DNA of 64,000 bases from Bathymodiolus brooksi (taxonomy: Eukaryota; Mollusca; Bivalvia; Mytilida; Modiolidae): positions 27,185,101-27,249,100 of the forward strand of contig OY804578.1 in assembly GCA_963680875.1 (NCBI GenBank), in the 5' to 3' direction. The notes under the pieces were generated by a model. The model made no database searches and was not told the origin of the DNA. It worked only from the letters and a program-made list of their open reading frames with translations. Numbering within the stretch: position 1 is the first letter of the stretch; each line of letters opens with the position of its first letter. The position numbers were made by a program, and so were the translations under genes. Positions 10,336 to 21,525 of this stretch are shown one piece after another.

Positions 10336-10580
10336 TGCGGGTCATATCACGTGCATTTAGCGCCGGAAATTGTTGGTATCTGACTACTGGGTGGATGATA
10401 CTCTCGAGGACTAATAGTCCACCAGCAGAGGTATCGACCCAGTGATAGTAATAAAACATAGATATAAAATTTAGTGCGCCCAACTCGTTTCTGGAATAAC
10501 CTTCAGATACGCTCAAAATCGAAGGTTGGAAAGCCAAATAATTTAAAAGAAGGTGTAGTATCATAAGATGGTGTGTCATG
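10336..10580 (-). repeat. Dispersed repeat R3, copy 1
   Basis: It shares long words with 50880-51235 (AATAATTTAAAAG, GGAATAACCTT, AGTCCACCAGCAGAGGTATCG versus TGTCCACAGCTAAGGTATCG, CAGTGATAGTAATAAAA) and partially with 25950-26065. The origin is unknown; the 84-residue minus ORF across it is probably incidental. Confidence 0.6.
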
Positions 10581-10629
10581 TGTCATCACAACCTTCATGT
10601 GACCTTGATCTTAGATCTCAAAGTCAAGT

Positions 10630-10780
10630 AATTGAAGGGATGGGGTGGCTCAATAAGTTAGGTAGTTGGAGAACCTACCAACTCATACAAGCCTATCACC
10701 AATACGACATGGGTTCGCGCCCTGCTTTGTAAATTACAAAAAGGATGCACTCGACTCGCAGCCGCAAGTGATAAAGTTTA
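10630..10780 (+). mobile_element. SINE-A, 3'-truncated copy
   Basis: The head GTGGCTCAATAAGTTAGG and B-box-like GGGTTCGCGCCC are intact, followed by TTGTAAATTACAAAAAGGATG. The copy stops at GATAAAGTTTACA, where LINE-related sequence begins. Confidence 0.75.
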
Positions 10781-10810
10781 CAATTTATATCCGATTCTTT
10801 TTTTTCACTC

Positions 10811-11660
10811 ATGTCACAAATGAATGTTTCTACACGATCTGCTCATGATAGCTGTACATTAGATCCTGCAATTTTAACTCCATCAAAACTCCGACGAGAT
10901 AGCAAACATTCCCCTCCTGACAGACCGTTTAGCAAACAATCTAGATTACAAATGTCGTCAGATAGTTTCGACATGAAAACAAACATTGAACATATCATAA
11001 CGGAACAGTCTGGTGTTCTTAAAGCGGGTGATCTGCATTACATGGCAGAACCCGTAAAGGCAGCACTCATGTCCAACATTCGTAAACTCATCTCAGCTGC
11101 CACCACCCCACTCCAACAAGAGATCAGCTCTTTAAAAGCAGAAAACGCAAAGGTAGCATTGACGGACTCGAATAATATGTAGACGTCCGCTTATTAGAGT
11201 GACTGGAATTGCCGAAAAAGATCCACCTCAATTCGAGGACCCGGTTGCAAAAGTGGTCAATGTCTTTAAACAAAATCGATAACGACTTCCAGATGGACGA
11301 AGTGGAGCGTGCTCATCCAATTTGAAAGTCTTCGAACCAATTATATAGCCATATAATAGCTAGACTAGGAAGTCCTGGTATCAAACACCGAATTCTCAAA
11401 ACTACCAAAAATCATAAGGATCTACCAGCGTACAGTCATGTTCGTCTTAACGAAAACCTTATCGCGGCGAGAAGTAAGCTAGCACTTATTTGCCGCAAAT
11501 TAGGCAAAAGTAGAGACATCAAGTAAACATGGACAATAGATTCGAAAACATGCATCAAGGACAGAACCAATGTTATACATAGAGCGAATTCCGAAACTGA
11601 GTTCAACGACATGATGTATAAATTAGACATTACTGTGCCAGTGGTTGAAAGCAAATGACA
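10811..11660 (+). pseudogene. LINE ORF1-like pseudogene
   Basis: An open 123-codon segment (10811-11182) encodes a hydrophilic N-terminus and a short helix (PLQQEISSLKAENAKVAL) compatible with a coiled coil. After its stop, other frames continue: RRPLIRVTGIAEKDPPQFED, then DEVERAHPI and IIARLGSPGIKHRILKTTKN. The C-terminal part includes VRLNENLIAARSKLALICRK and, after a stop, KDRTNVIHRANSETEFNDMM. This order (coiled coil, RRM-like, C-terminal domain) is that of L1-type ORF1 RNA-binding proteins, which coat element RNA. At least three stops or frameshifts make it dead. No ORF2 follows. Confidence 0.7.
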
Positions 11661-12597
11661 GTCCCCGGTTTTTCTTTCAGCTTGTTAATTTTAAAAATAT
11701 TTTAAAAATCTAATAATATTTGTTACTCATGTAGTTCATTGACTATGTTTTCAAGTCAAAATTGTTAAAATTGTTATCACATCACAATGGTTTTTACTAA
11801 TAACACACTAAGAAAGATTTCATTGATTGATATTGACGGTTAAATAAATTATATTTCGAACAGACCAGTTTGGTAAACTGTTTAGATTTGTGCTTGCTGA
11901 TGCATATTGATATATAGTAAATATGCTGATCGAGGCATTCCGAATATATTATATTCATTCATATCTTTCTGTTTCTTTTGGGCAGAACTGCTTTATTAGT
12001 ACATCCATTTAGTCTTTAACTGTGTAAATTTAGGGGGAAATATCCGATAATAATTTAACTGTATTGTTCATTTATACGTCATATCAAAAATAAAATATAA
12101 TTTATTAAACAAGACGACGTTTTAATTATTGTCGTATCAGATTGTTCATTACATGAAACTGTGGTTATTGGAAATTTAACAACTAAAGCATTCCGAATAC
12201 CTATTGGTTCATTTTTCATTTACAGTTGTACCATTTGACTAGGGCTTAATTAGTTAGGCAAATTTTGTTGCTAAGGTTTAACATATATGGTTGTGTATAT
12301 TCATATAGCAAAAAGGTATTTCAATTTATTTATTTCCCTTTACTAAGAAACGTACTAGGGTTAGTCATTACTTACTAAATATGTACATACATGATCTTGG
12401 AAAAACTCAAAGCTTTGCCAATGTGAAATATCAAATTATGATTCATATTTCATTTTCATATATATGATGCCCCCAGTTTCGATTGTTCTCATTGTGTTTA
12501 TTCACTTATTTTGTAAATATCATTGTTAATTTTGATATTGTTGGAAATATTGTTGTTGCAATATTATTTCTTTATATTCTTATTGTTGTATATATGT
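11661..12597. other. AT-rich interval after the LINE fragment
   Basis: No recognisable coding sequence; it may contain LINE untranslated remnants, but I cannot show it. Confidence 0.4.
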
Positions 12598-12835
12598 ATC
12601 ACAAGTAACTTTGAGATCCAGTAGGACAGATATATTGTATGGTTGTCACTTGTTTAGACGTTTGTATAATATACTTTATTTCCTGTGTTTCTGAGTTAGA
12701 TTGCTGTCAAATTATATTATTAAGTATATATGTACCATCTACACAGCTTATTCACATGTCTTATGTCTATCTCTAGATTTGCCTTACGAGACCAGGTAAC
12801 ACTACGATTATTGAAGCTCCTTTTTTAGGGAGTGG

Positions 12836-12930
12836 ATGTGGTCTAGTGGTCTAGGGCGCTGGACGTAAGGCTAAGCGAATGGTGCTGCAGTGTATCAATG
12901 GAGTGAATTCGAATCCAGGCGAGGGAAGAA
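12836..12930 (+). mobile_element. tRNA-like SINE head, copy 1
   Basis: An A-box-like TGGTCTAGTGGTCTAGG and a B-box-like GAATTCGAATCC are spaced as in a tRNA with a long variable arm. The acceptor stem is not convincingly paired (GGATGTGG against GGCGAGGG), so I read it as a tRNA-derived SINE head, not a functional tRNA gene. Confidence 0.5.
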
Positions 12931-13279
12931 CACAAATTTGACAGCTCTAAAATCTAATTCTAACATTGTTTGGTTTAATTTTCAGACGTATATTTAATAT
13001 TTAGTATTAACCTAGTATCACAAGTAACTTTGAGATCCAGTGGGACAGATATATTGTATGGTTGTCACTTGCTTAGACCTTTGTATAATATACTTTATTT
13101 CCTGTGACTGCATAGTGAATTCTTCATTATCCTATACAATATATTAAAAATTGCTGTGTTAGATTGCTGTCAAATTTTAATATTAAGTATATATGTACCA
13201 TCTACACACGCTTATACACATGTCTTATATCTATCTCTAGATTTGCCTTACGAGACAAGATAACACTACGATTATTGAA

Positions 13280-13390
13280 GCTCATTTTTAGGGAGTGGAT
13301 GTGGTCGAGTGGTCTAGGGCGCTGGACGTAAGGCTAAACGAATGGTGCTGCAGTGTATCAATGGAGTGAATTCAAATCCCGGCGAAAATT
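13280..13390 (+). mobile_element. tRNA-like SINE head, copy 2
   Basis: A near-identical copy of the unit at 12836 within the tandem duplication. The B-box-like word is altered to GAATTCAAATCC, losing the G of the invariant TTCGA. Confidence 0.5.
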
Positions 13391-13689
13391 TTTACGTACA
13401 CAAACACCTGGCAGCTTATCAACAAATATAAGTGACCGTTATGTCCACATAGCCCTCTGATAATCCATGCAATTCAATATGTACACATAAATCATTACAA
13501 ACCTTTAACCTTCAACTATTGGTTGAAATCGGAGGTTACATAGTTTATTTCCATATCAATAGTAATATAATTTTATTGCACACATACATATAATGTAAGA
13601 TGTAGGTTCCATCACTGATTAATTCAAATGTGCAATCAGTTGGGGTGGTTCTCACTATTCCTGCAGTTGTTATAATCCAGTTGGGGATT

Positions 13690-14075
13690 TATCTTACTCG
13701 GCTTCTCTTTTGATATACGACATGCCTACCTTATCATAACTTTGAACTTTTGTACTTGATGACCTCGCCCCACCCAAGGGCCCTAAATTACAAATTTTAA
13801 AACTATTCGTCAAGATCTTTCACTTGATATACGACATGCCTACTTTATCATAATTTTGATTTTATTTTACACATGATGACCCATCCCGCCCCCGTCGATG
13901 GATCCGAACAAATACATTTTGAATCGTACTCATCAAGACCTTTGACCCCACCCCACCCCCTCGGATGGGTTCGAAACGTGAATTCTGAAACATACTCGTC
14001 AGGACATTTCATTTAATATACGAAATGCCTACCTTATCATAATTTTGATCTCCACCTGGACCCATAATTATGAAA
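13690..14075. repeat. Diverged satellite, three recognisable units
   Basis: GATATACGACATGCCTACCT with TTATCATAA recurs near 13714, 13832 and, altered, 14017. Between them lie variable C-rich stretches such as CGCCCCACCCAAGGG and CCCCACCCCACCCCCTCGG. Unit spacing is irregular (about 118 and 188 bases). Confidence 0.65.
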
Positions 14076-14372
14076 TTTGAACCCTAAGTAGTCAATAAAT
14101 ACGACTTAACCATGAGTACGTCATATATCCGGTCATGTTGTTTCAACGTCAGTGCACAGCACGGTCAGTTCCTCATATAATGTGTGCCTCTTGACAGTCT
14201 CTTCTCCCTCATATCTGATATTGAATCACTGTCAAATGCAGGTTTCTGCAATATACAAACGTAAAACCTTATATGAACAAAATATAAATGTATTTTTGCT
14301 AAAACGTGTATGAAAATCTTAATGTGAAAATTCATTGTTATGCATTATTTATATAATAGTTACTTATGTATA

Positions 14373-14516
14373 GGGCACTATCGTGATATATAGACTGCCC
14401 AAGGGACAGTAGCATTGACTGAAACATTGATGCTACCTGAGCCGCAGGCGAGGGCATCATCAGTGTTGAAGTCAATACTACTGTCCCAAAGACACTTTAT
14501 CTATCACGATAATGCC
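14373..14516. mobile_element. Foldback element
   Basis: The ends GGCACTATCGTGATA and ATCACGATAATGCC pair. The inner arms GGGACAGTAGCATTGACT and AGTCAATACTACTGTCCC, and GATGCTACC against GGCATCATC, pair with mismatches around a GAGCCGCAGGCG centre. Confidence 0.7.
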
Positions 14517-14665
14517 ATATACATTAATACTATTATTTTTATTTCATTGAAGGACTTTCTAAATAATTTTGCTCATCTTAGTACAATGTTGGTTTACATT
14601 GACAACTGCACGACCTCCGTTGCGTTTTAAAAAAGGGACGTCGCAACTCTAAAACCTCGAGCGAT

Positions 14666-14705
14666 CATTAACGTGATAATGCCCGTGGGCATTATCATGT
14701 TAATG
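14666..14705. repeat. Short palindrome
   Basis: CATTAACGTGATAATGCCC is mirrored by GGGCATTATCATGTTAATG with a two-base centre. The GATAATGCC word is also in the terminus of the element at 14373, so it may be a solo pair of ends. Confidence 0.6.
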
Positions 14706-15190
14706 ACTGGCGGATTTCTTTAACGCAGATTAATGCATGACACATGACCATCTCTACACCAATGAAAAGGTCGAATTTAGAACTGATATAAAATAGAACT
14801 AGTGTTATTGCATATTAGAATAAAAATCATACATTTAATTGGCTGAACACTCTCCACGTGACCTTCACTATTCCGCGATATAGACTGAAATGCTGATATA
14901 GACTGGTCCAAAAACCGTGCATAGACTGATACTACTGGTATATACACGGATATTTGTTTGCTTACGTTTTAATCAATTATCATGTTACTTATAATCTCAT
15001 TTTATTTCTCATTAGAAGTTGAACACCATTCAAACAATTGCTGTAGTCAATTCAAATTAGATAATAAGGAAGTTGTTAACACCTAGGGAAACCTTCAATG
15101 ATCCTGATTAAAGATTTCTATGTATTTATATTGTATGTGTCAGATTCTGGTCTTCAATGCAATAAATACAATAGTTATTGATATAGAGTG

Positions 15191-15450
15191 CAATATCAGG
15201 ATAGACAGACTGCCCTAAGGTCGTGGTACGTACCAGTGAAAATGATCCTTACGACGGCCCTTGGGTAGTCTGTATTATAGTGTTATTAAATGGGTATTTT
15301 CATATAAAGCCTGTATTATGTCCGAGGCAGTCGTATTGGGTCGAGGTCAGCTGTATAGGCCCGAGGCAACACCGAGGGCCTATGTACCTGATCGAGGCTC
15401 CATACGACTGTACGAGGACATACTACAGGCATTATATGAAAATACCCATT
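15191..15450. mobile_element. Two adjoining palindromes
   Basis: The first (15191-15281) pairs ACAGACTGCCCTAAGGTCGT with ACGACGGCCCTTGGGTAGTC. The second (15289-15450) pairs AATGGGTATTTTCATATAA with TTATATGAAAATACCCATT, with inner arms GCCTGTATTATGTCC, GCAGTCGTATTGG and GGCCCGAGG matching the right half. The symmetry makes both strands encode similar short peptides, which are artefacts. Confidence 0.75.
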
Positions 15451-15499
15451 GTATGACACCTTTATTAACCAATGACTTAAAATTACAGTATTTTTAAAA

Positions 15500-16040
15500 C
15501 CTAATTTACACATCCGCTGGCTTGGGTGCTTTGATATTTGATTATTTTTTCCCGAGCGATAGCGAGGTAGAAAATAAGAATATACATTGTTTATATAAAG
15601 GCCCAGCCCATGTATGTGTAAATGAGTACAATATCATACCCTGAATGAATTATTTCAAATCAAAATCCGGATGTATACATTGTGACGTAGCGTCGCAATG
15701 CACAACTGACAAGTGTGAAGTGAGAATATGTCGAGGAATATAGATGAACATGTATATTGTTTGACGATTGATAGGACGTCATATTGTGTATGCGTACACG
15801 GTTGACTGGTGTTCTTTGTGAACATGAAATCACTATCAGAGTTTTGGACTATTGGGTTGTTGGAGTACTGAGCAGTCATGAAAAAATATTACCTTTGTAG
15901 GATCATAAATTTTGTGCATCGTTCAATGAAATGAAAAATGTGTTGAAAGAGAGCACATGTTGGTGTCAGAGGCAACTCAAATCAGTGATATATACATTAT
16001 TTTAGCATTTAAAGAAAACTGATCATATAAATCATAGATA
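15500..16040. other. Interval without recognised genes
   Basis: Only chance ORFs. A CCCGAGCGATAGCGAGG word near 15551 resembles the end of the foldback element at 2991, but no partner arm is obvious. Confidence 0.35.
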
Positions 16041-16041
16041 C

Positions 16042-16497
16042 CTAGATAACATCTTGCCAGAAGGGAGTCCAGTTCAACTGCAGGAATGTCTGTCACATCT
16101 CTAAACTCCATGTTACTTCTCAGCTAGTCAGTAAAAATGTGTATGTCCGATTTTGTAGTTTGTGTTTTTGTTCATGTTGTCTCTCAGAATCTGATCAGTG
16201 TCTTCGTCTGTGACAACCTTGAAACGACCTTCCTGTACATCCTCGGGTAAAGGCTCGATATTTTCCTTGTCAATCGGAGTCGGTTGTGTAACTTGTGGTA
16301 CAGCAGGCACATTCAACTCGATAACAATGTACTGATCATTCGGAGCATTTCCGGCAAGTGCTGATGCTAAATGCTAAAGCGAATAGGTCACTTTGCTCTG
16401 ATAATGTTTCATACCACATGATATCGTGTGCAAGAACTTCCATCATATCTTCACCCGATTTGGCATGTCGATCCGACATCTTCTCGGGCACCTCCAT
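16042..16497 (-). pseudogene. Crypton-like N-terminal fragment (broken)
   Basis: On the minus strand an ATG at 16497 opens MEVPEKMSDRHAKSGEDMME, continuing to about FALAF. A frameshift near 16375 then leads into GNAPNDQYIVIELNVPAVPQ, and on through GRFKVVTDEDTDQILRDNMN and KNTNYK. A second frameshift gives SDIHIFTD, a stop, then VTDIPAVELDSLLARC. The pattern of a TDED block, an NKNT motif, a helix and DIPAVELDSLLA resembles the SAM-like N-terminal region of Crypton tyrosine-recombinase transposons and of host proteins derived from them (KIAA1958/ZMYM2/QRICH1-like). The recombinase catalytic domain is absent. Two frameshifts and one stop make it a pseudogene or an ancient insertion. Confidence 0.5.
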
Positions 16498-16707
16498 GAT
16501 TGTTGTTGTCCGTCTGTTAAATCAATGCAACTATAGTCTATTTCACAAATTCAGTCAAGTTTGCATAGAGTCTATTTCAGGAGCCGGAAGTTTACAATAC
16601 AAATATTTACAGTGCATATCAATCTGTATTGGTTCTGTATAAATATCAGGTTAAAGAACGTGCTGTCATATTAAATGGTCAATTTCTATTGTATTTTAAG
16701 TCATTGG

Positions 16708-16953
16708 TTAATAAATCCTGATATTGCCCTCAATATCAGTAACTATTGTATAATTATTGCAGTTCAGAAATTGCAATATCAACTGAAACCTATTGCGAGA
16801 CATCAGTAAGGAGAAATTTGGTGTTTCCATTGATCTCGATCTACTGTTATTTTCCCAGTATGTTTCATATGCTGGCTTTTTTTTCACTACACCCATGGAT
16901 AAAATAAGTCCCAGAAAAGCTGAATTATTGTTGAATGTGGCGATAAAAACCAT
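16708..16953 (-). pseudogene. piggyBac-like transposase scrap
   Basis: The minus strand has an 81-residue open segment whose middle reads FLGLILSMGVVKKKPAYETY, then WENNSRSRSMETPNFSLLMS and RNRFQLILQFLN. The order G-x-x-x-x-G-V-x-x-P-x-Y-x-x-Y-W, then MSRxRFxxILxFL, is the conserved N-terminal block of piggyBac (DDE_Tnp_1_7) transposases. The catalytic aspartates lie further downstream in that family and are missing, so this is a fragment only. The 128-codon + ORF overlapping it is a shadow. Confidence 0.65.
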
Positions 16954-17157
16954 AATTATAACTCTAAATACAATATATAGTGATGCTTTGTCTTATTATA
17001 TACAAATAATCACCAATGAATTTTATGAATTCGATTCACACCAGTGGTGCGTTGTATTATGTCTATCGGTGTGTGAAGAAGTATACCAGTTGCTGGTTTT
17101 CTCCGGGAACTCGCTTTTCAAACTAACACACGAAGACGATAGTAGGTTATTCACTAA

Positions 17158-17345
17158 GAGGGGAGCTTTGGGGACATAAAAACTAGCTTAATCCCGCAAT
17201 TTGTTTATTGATGTGTCTGTGTATTCAGTATTAATCGCGGAAAGTGAGTAGTCATGTACACGTATGCTAGGTGCATCGATTTCTCCCTGTTTCTACGATT
17301 TTTCTATTAAATTTAGGAATTGCTCCGACATTGTTTTTTTTTAAT
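17158..17345 (+). mobile_element. R element (PLE-type 3' tail), diverged copy
   Basis: It contains GGGGAGCTTTGGGGACATAA, AACTAGCTTAATCCCGCAAT, GTGTCTGTGTATTCAG and TTTCTACGATTTTTCTATT, matching the R consensus of the other copies. The CTGTACCAAG motif is mutated. Confidence 0.6.
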
Positions 17346-19766
17346 TCATTTGATTTGTTGTTTCTATCTATCGGTACTACTGACGGTACTTGTACACTGT
17401 GCAATTTGTTTGTAAAGAATACATGTGGATAAGGAAGTCAAGTTGTACAATTTAGTATAATAATTAAAAAGTCAGAATTGATTTTTTTTGTTTATATTAA
17501 AAGTTGCCAATATTCGATGTTTTAATACTAATAGAATGTTCTGAGCAAGCCAGGTTTAAAAAATGTGTTATAATGCCGTCATTAGTGAAAATAATTCGAA
17601 TGTCTGTTGGTAAAATCGCCATTAACACAACCTAATTATATGTCGACTGCTTTTCCGAAGTTTGCCGAATACTGATAACTGCTATGAATAACCAGGAAAC
17701 ATGTTGCATGTAAATTCGCTGGAATTAATATAATTTAAGAAATGTATTTATGAAATTGGATCCCGGGGTAATCAGATAATATTATATAACGGTGCTTAGT
17801 AAGAATGACACTTAAAATCGGAAATACGTGATGGAATCAATAAAAACAAACCCAAACTCTGCAAAGGGGCCCGACAAAGGGAAAATTGTAAACAAATTGT
17901 ATTGCATATTATTGACAACACTTGAGTTGGCTTGATTATATTTTTTTCGAAAAAAACAGACAGGAAGTTCATTATTTTAGTCTCTAATTTAAAAGAAATA
18001 TCACCTAGCGTTTTCCCCTGAAAAAAAAGCAATATATAAAAAACTACGATGCAATTATACTGTCAAATTACGATTCGACCGACAAATGGAGCAGGTTTTT
18101 TTTTAATTTTTAAACAAAGCTTGCTGAATCCTCCTTTTTGTTTCGTTTTCGTATAGAATCCGTCAATGTTTTCGTTCTTCCACGATTCGATTTGTGCCAT
18201 GTGCTTTCTCCATCAACAAACAATTTCGCACATGCGCAAACGCTTTCCCGAATGAGTTCACTGTCAGGACGTATGAATATTGCGCGGATAAACATTGGAT
18301 TCTGTCAGCCTGTATGCCTTTAAAGATTGCATAGCAATGTAAAAATAAAAGGTCAGGTCGAAACGGCATTTAAATGCAATCAACACAATCGCTCAAAATA
18401 TTTTCATATGATATATTGTAGATGTTGTTTCCTTTCAATATGTATATTCGTGTCACTAAATTTAAAACTTATTCAATAAAATTATGTAAATTTGTTTCAT
18501 GATATATTCTATTCTGAAAACGTATAGTTCATAATAGTTCAATATAAATGTACCACATGTTTGAATTGGCAAAATAAGGGCCGTCTTTGGTCTTGATAAT
18601 ATGGTGGTTATATTTACAACTAAATATGCAATCAGTATCTATCAACACTAAAGATGTGCGTTCGATGAAATATATATTTACTGTGTCAATCGGGATTTGT
18701 GCTTTTGCATATATCACTCTTTTCTACAATATACTTTTTTAATCAAAAGAATTAGACACACATATAAAATACAAGAGTAGTACAAGTATGAAATTAACCG
18801 TCTAAGGGAGAAATCAATTGATTATTTGTGGGAGCGACACATTTGCCGTGTGTTGCGAGCTGTGATGGTGGATGACGGATTCCTTGTGGTTGAAACACAC
18901 CTCTTTGGCCCTTATCTCACCTAGACGGGAGGTCGAAATGACCCGATTCGATCAATCGTCTGGTCATGCCTAGCCCTTTAACTGATCCTGTTAACACTCA
19001 CTTTCGTCAAAGAACTCCGGCTGAAAAGGTTTCGTCATGATCCGGTTATGTCAGCTCAGTATGATTGATATACAGGTGACGACTAAAAAAATGAGTATCA
19101 TGATCATATAGCATTAATGTATCTTTAAACCAGACGATGTCGTGATCAGCCGATTATTTTTGTTTGTTTTTACCTATATATTGTTGTAGTTATCGTCATC
19201 GATTACTCAGATATGGGTAAAATGATGGACATAAACAATCCCAAATGCTAGTAATTAGCTTGAAATCATCAAATAAAGCTATAAAAAGAATTATATATGT
19301 GTAATTAAAGCCCACCAACTCTTTGTAATGTATAGATAAATGATAATGTATGCACTGGCGTTCCATCATGAATAGTTTTAGATTAACTACAGTTAAAGAC
19401 ACAATGCTTATTTACGTAAATTCGTTCAAAATTGAAAGAATAATGGGAAACGGCCTAATATCACAATTATGCTTCCTTTATATAATCTATCTAAATAGGC
19501 AACTGTCTGTTTGCTCAGTATATTTTACAACACGGGTCCAAGACGAGAGTGTAGCTAAAATCCGACAGCCCGTTAGTCTGACAGTCTGATATTCCGATAT
19601 TCCGACAGTCCACTGGTTCGCAGTCCAATAGTCCGACAGTTCGATAGTCCGAGTTGTGTTTGTTTTTCACTTTCATCGTACGAGTGGGAACAGTGTTTTT
19701 GCCTTTTGTGTGTAAATTCAACATTTTTGTATATGGATATAAAGACGATTTTTTTTTTATTTGCAG
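17346..19766. other. Upstream interval of the host gene; ectodomain exons not resolved
   Basis: No exon could be supported here although the membrane protein needs upstream exons. 18840-19080 is richer in CpG than its surroundings but has no convincing open exon on the + strand. 18120-18330 holds overlapping short ORFs and a CACATGCGCAAACGC word resembling an NRF1 site. 19570-19650 repeats TCCGACAGT and AGTCCGA-like words irregularly. Confidence 0.4.
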
Positions 19767-19835
19767 TCATCTCAAAACTGGAAGGAAAATCTCGGCAGAG
19801 GAACGATTTTCTCTCTACCTCTGTTTCCAAAATTG
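19767..19835 (+). CDS. Host membrane-protein gene, exon 1 of the resolved set
   Basis: A polypyrimidine tract ends in TTGCAG, followed by 69 open bases and a GTACAA donor. In the phase that fits the downstream exons (phase 1 in, phase 1 out) it encodes ISKLEGKSRQRNDF then LSTSVSKI, a hydrophilic Ser-rich stretch expected just outside the membrane. The exon is symmetric (multiple of three), as is common for ectodomain modules. The true first exon and signal peptide are not found. It is assigned by splice signals and phase agreement, not by homology. Confidence 0.5.
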
Positions 19836-19941
19836 GTACAAATGAATTTTATATTTGCAGAAAATACATTGATAATATGAAATAACATGATATGGATGTA
19901 GCGTTATTGATAACATCTAACATATTGACGTTCTTTTGTAG

Positions 19942-19974
19942 GTTCAGAGGGCACCGATACGCCAACCGACAACG
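19942..19974 (+). CDS. Host membrane-protein gene, juxtamembrane exon
   Basis: A 33-base exon between TTCTTTTGTAG and GTACGT. In the shared frame it reads SEGTDTPTDN, a short acidic and Thr-rich linker. The split codons GG-T at its start and G-AT at its end join precisely with the flanking exons, giving glycine and aspartate. It is phase 1 at both ends. Such a linker directly before a membrane span is typical of type I receptors. Confidence 0.6.
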
Positions 19975-20392
19975 GTACGTATGTTTATTTTATTATATTG
20001 CAATCAATGCATTTGTATTTTCCATTGATAATAGATTTACAAACCATATGTGTGTAAGTGGACATGACAGAAACGTCATTGTATTCCCATGTCAAAATTT
20101 AACGTTATGAAGCAATGATTTTATTGCTGTTCTTCATCTTAATAAGACGTTCGCAAAATGAATGCGCGACAACGACTTGACGTTTAACAGATACACATAC
20201 TAAAATTTTGTATCAGAAAGATAATCAAATACGGTTAATGTAATTTAACAACGTCACCAGTATGCTCGCTCGATTCAACATCAAAATAACAAATACAGAC
20301 AAGAAATGGCCACATTCATTGAGAATATTATTGAATATGTTTTCGTATGAATAGATGCTTAAATAAAAAATAGCTCTTTTTTGTATTTATAG

Positions 20393-20488
20393 ATGGAATA
20401 GTTTTTGCTATTCTAAGTGTATGCGTGCTTGTGGCCTACTTTATTGTGGTTGCAGTACGTTTCTGTATGGGGTCTACTGAGAACATAT
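20393..20488 (+). CDS. Host membrane-protein gene, transmembrane exon
   Basis: A 96-base exon between TATTTATAG and GTAAGT, phase 1 at both ends. It encodes a 21-residue hydrophobic run from GIVFAIL to FIVVAV, followed by R-F-C-M-G. This is a clear single membrane span with a positively charged stop-transfer residue on the C-terminal side. The orientation is therefore N-terminus outside, C-terminus in the cytoplasm, as in type I receptors. One exon holding exactly the span and short flanks is common in animal receptors. No family-specific motif is visible, so I cannot name it. The following intron contains an old Penelope-like fragment. Confidence 0.75.
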
Positions 20489-20569
20489 GTAAGTATTTCG
20501 TTTTCCTCTTTCAATCAACTATCCGATATGCAAACTGATGCATTGGTACACAAAATATAAAATATATTA

Positions 20570-21020
20570 AGGGAGATCTGCAGACGCTGGTGATGCTGTA
20601 ATATTGCTACTGATCAATGGGAAGTTGACTATTGAAATATCATCACATTAGTCATATATATTTGTTTTTAATTGTGTCGATTCCAAGGTGAATGTCAAGA
20701 TAAGATGCAGACTTTGAAATGCCAGTAGTATACTTTAAGTTCATTTGTGGATAGATGAGATGTAGATAATTACCGAATGGACAGAACATCATCGATAGAG
20801 CGGAAGCTGGAATTAAAGGTTTCATCTAATTTTCTATGTTTATTCTTGAGAAGCCAATGAAGACACTTCTGTCTCATTAGTGTTCAAATATAAACTAGCG
20901 AGTTGTGGAGCTCAATTAGAACCCATTGGAATACCGAGCGTGCATTGAAACAATAGTCCACTTTAATGAACACATGTATTTTAATGGCTTTGTCTTGTCT
21001 TTATTTGATTTATTTTTAAG
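20570..21020 (-). mobile_element. Penelope-like RT fragment (third family, C), minus
   Basis: In the intron after the transmembrane exon the minus strand encodes broken RT motifs. IPMGSN, a stop and APQLASLYLNTNETEVSSLA correspond to the GIPMGTNCAPLLADLFLYSYE region. FRSIDDVLSI corresponds to the catalytic YIDD box with tyrosine replaced by serine. IVNFPLISSNITASPASADL corresponds to the NFP-CSNIPASPAYG region. It is frameshifted in several places and lacks both ends. The sequence differs from families A and B, so it is a separate lineage. Confidence 0.7.
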
Positions 21021-21525
21021 TATGCTAAAAATACGTGCTGCATGTCTTTCATGTCCACATTTCTATAATCTGATGACATAGGAAACTGATATCATGTTAT
21101 GAAATATATTGTATAATAATTGTTGCTAAAAGTTATTATTGTTTTATATTTAAAGCAATCAGAAAGTCAGTAAATTAACAAGGATTATATCAATACATCT
21201 CACAAAAGTATTTCTGATAGTGTGAACATTTACTTCCATTTTATTATATAATATTTAAACATAATTTTGAATAAACAACAGTCGAGATCCTTTTATCATA
21301 CAACCAACAAAATTTGTTCGTTCATGACGAATAAATGCAATCGGTTCCAGTCAGTTTTTTGTTAGCAAACGTTACTGTTTGTTTTCGTACATGTGGTTGT
21401 GTGAACATGACTTGGATGAATTGGAACATAGGGGGATAGTGGATAATATACTTATTTTCTTATATGTTATTCTTCTAATGAGTCTTTCACCAATTATTTC
21501 GTTAAGTGTCTTCTTTGTTTTACAG

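Larger units (their letters stand above)
12598..13400. repeat. Two-copy tandem duplication, offset about 419 bp
   Basis: The segment starting TCACAAGTAACTTTGAGATC at 12598 recurs at 13018 and stays nearly collinear through GCTGCAGTGTATCAATGGAG. The second copy has a ~45-base extra piece (CTGCATAGTGAATTC and following, near 13106), so alignment requires a gap. Both copies include the tRNA-like unit. Confidence 0.8.

Noticed and set aside
12836..12930. tRNA gene
   Set aside because: A- and B-box-like words exist, but the acceptor stem does not pair and the unit sits in a repeat.
15223..15513. Three overlapping ORFs on both strands
   Set aside because: They arise because the region is palindromic; the peptides mirror each other.
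16793..17179. 128-codon + ORF
   Set aside because: It overlaps the minus-strand piggyBac-like segment and has no motif of its own.
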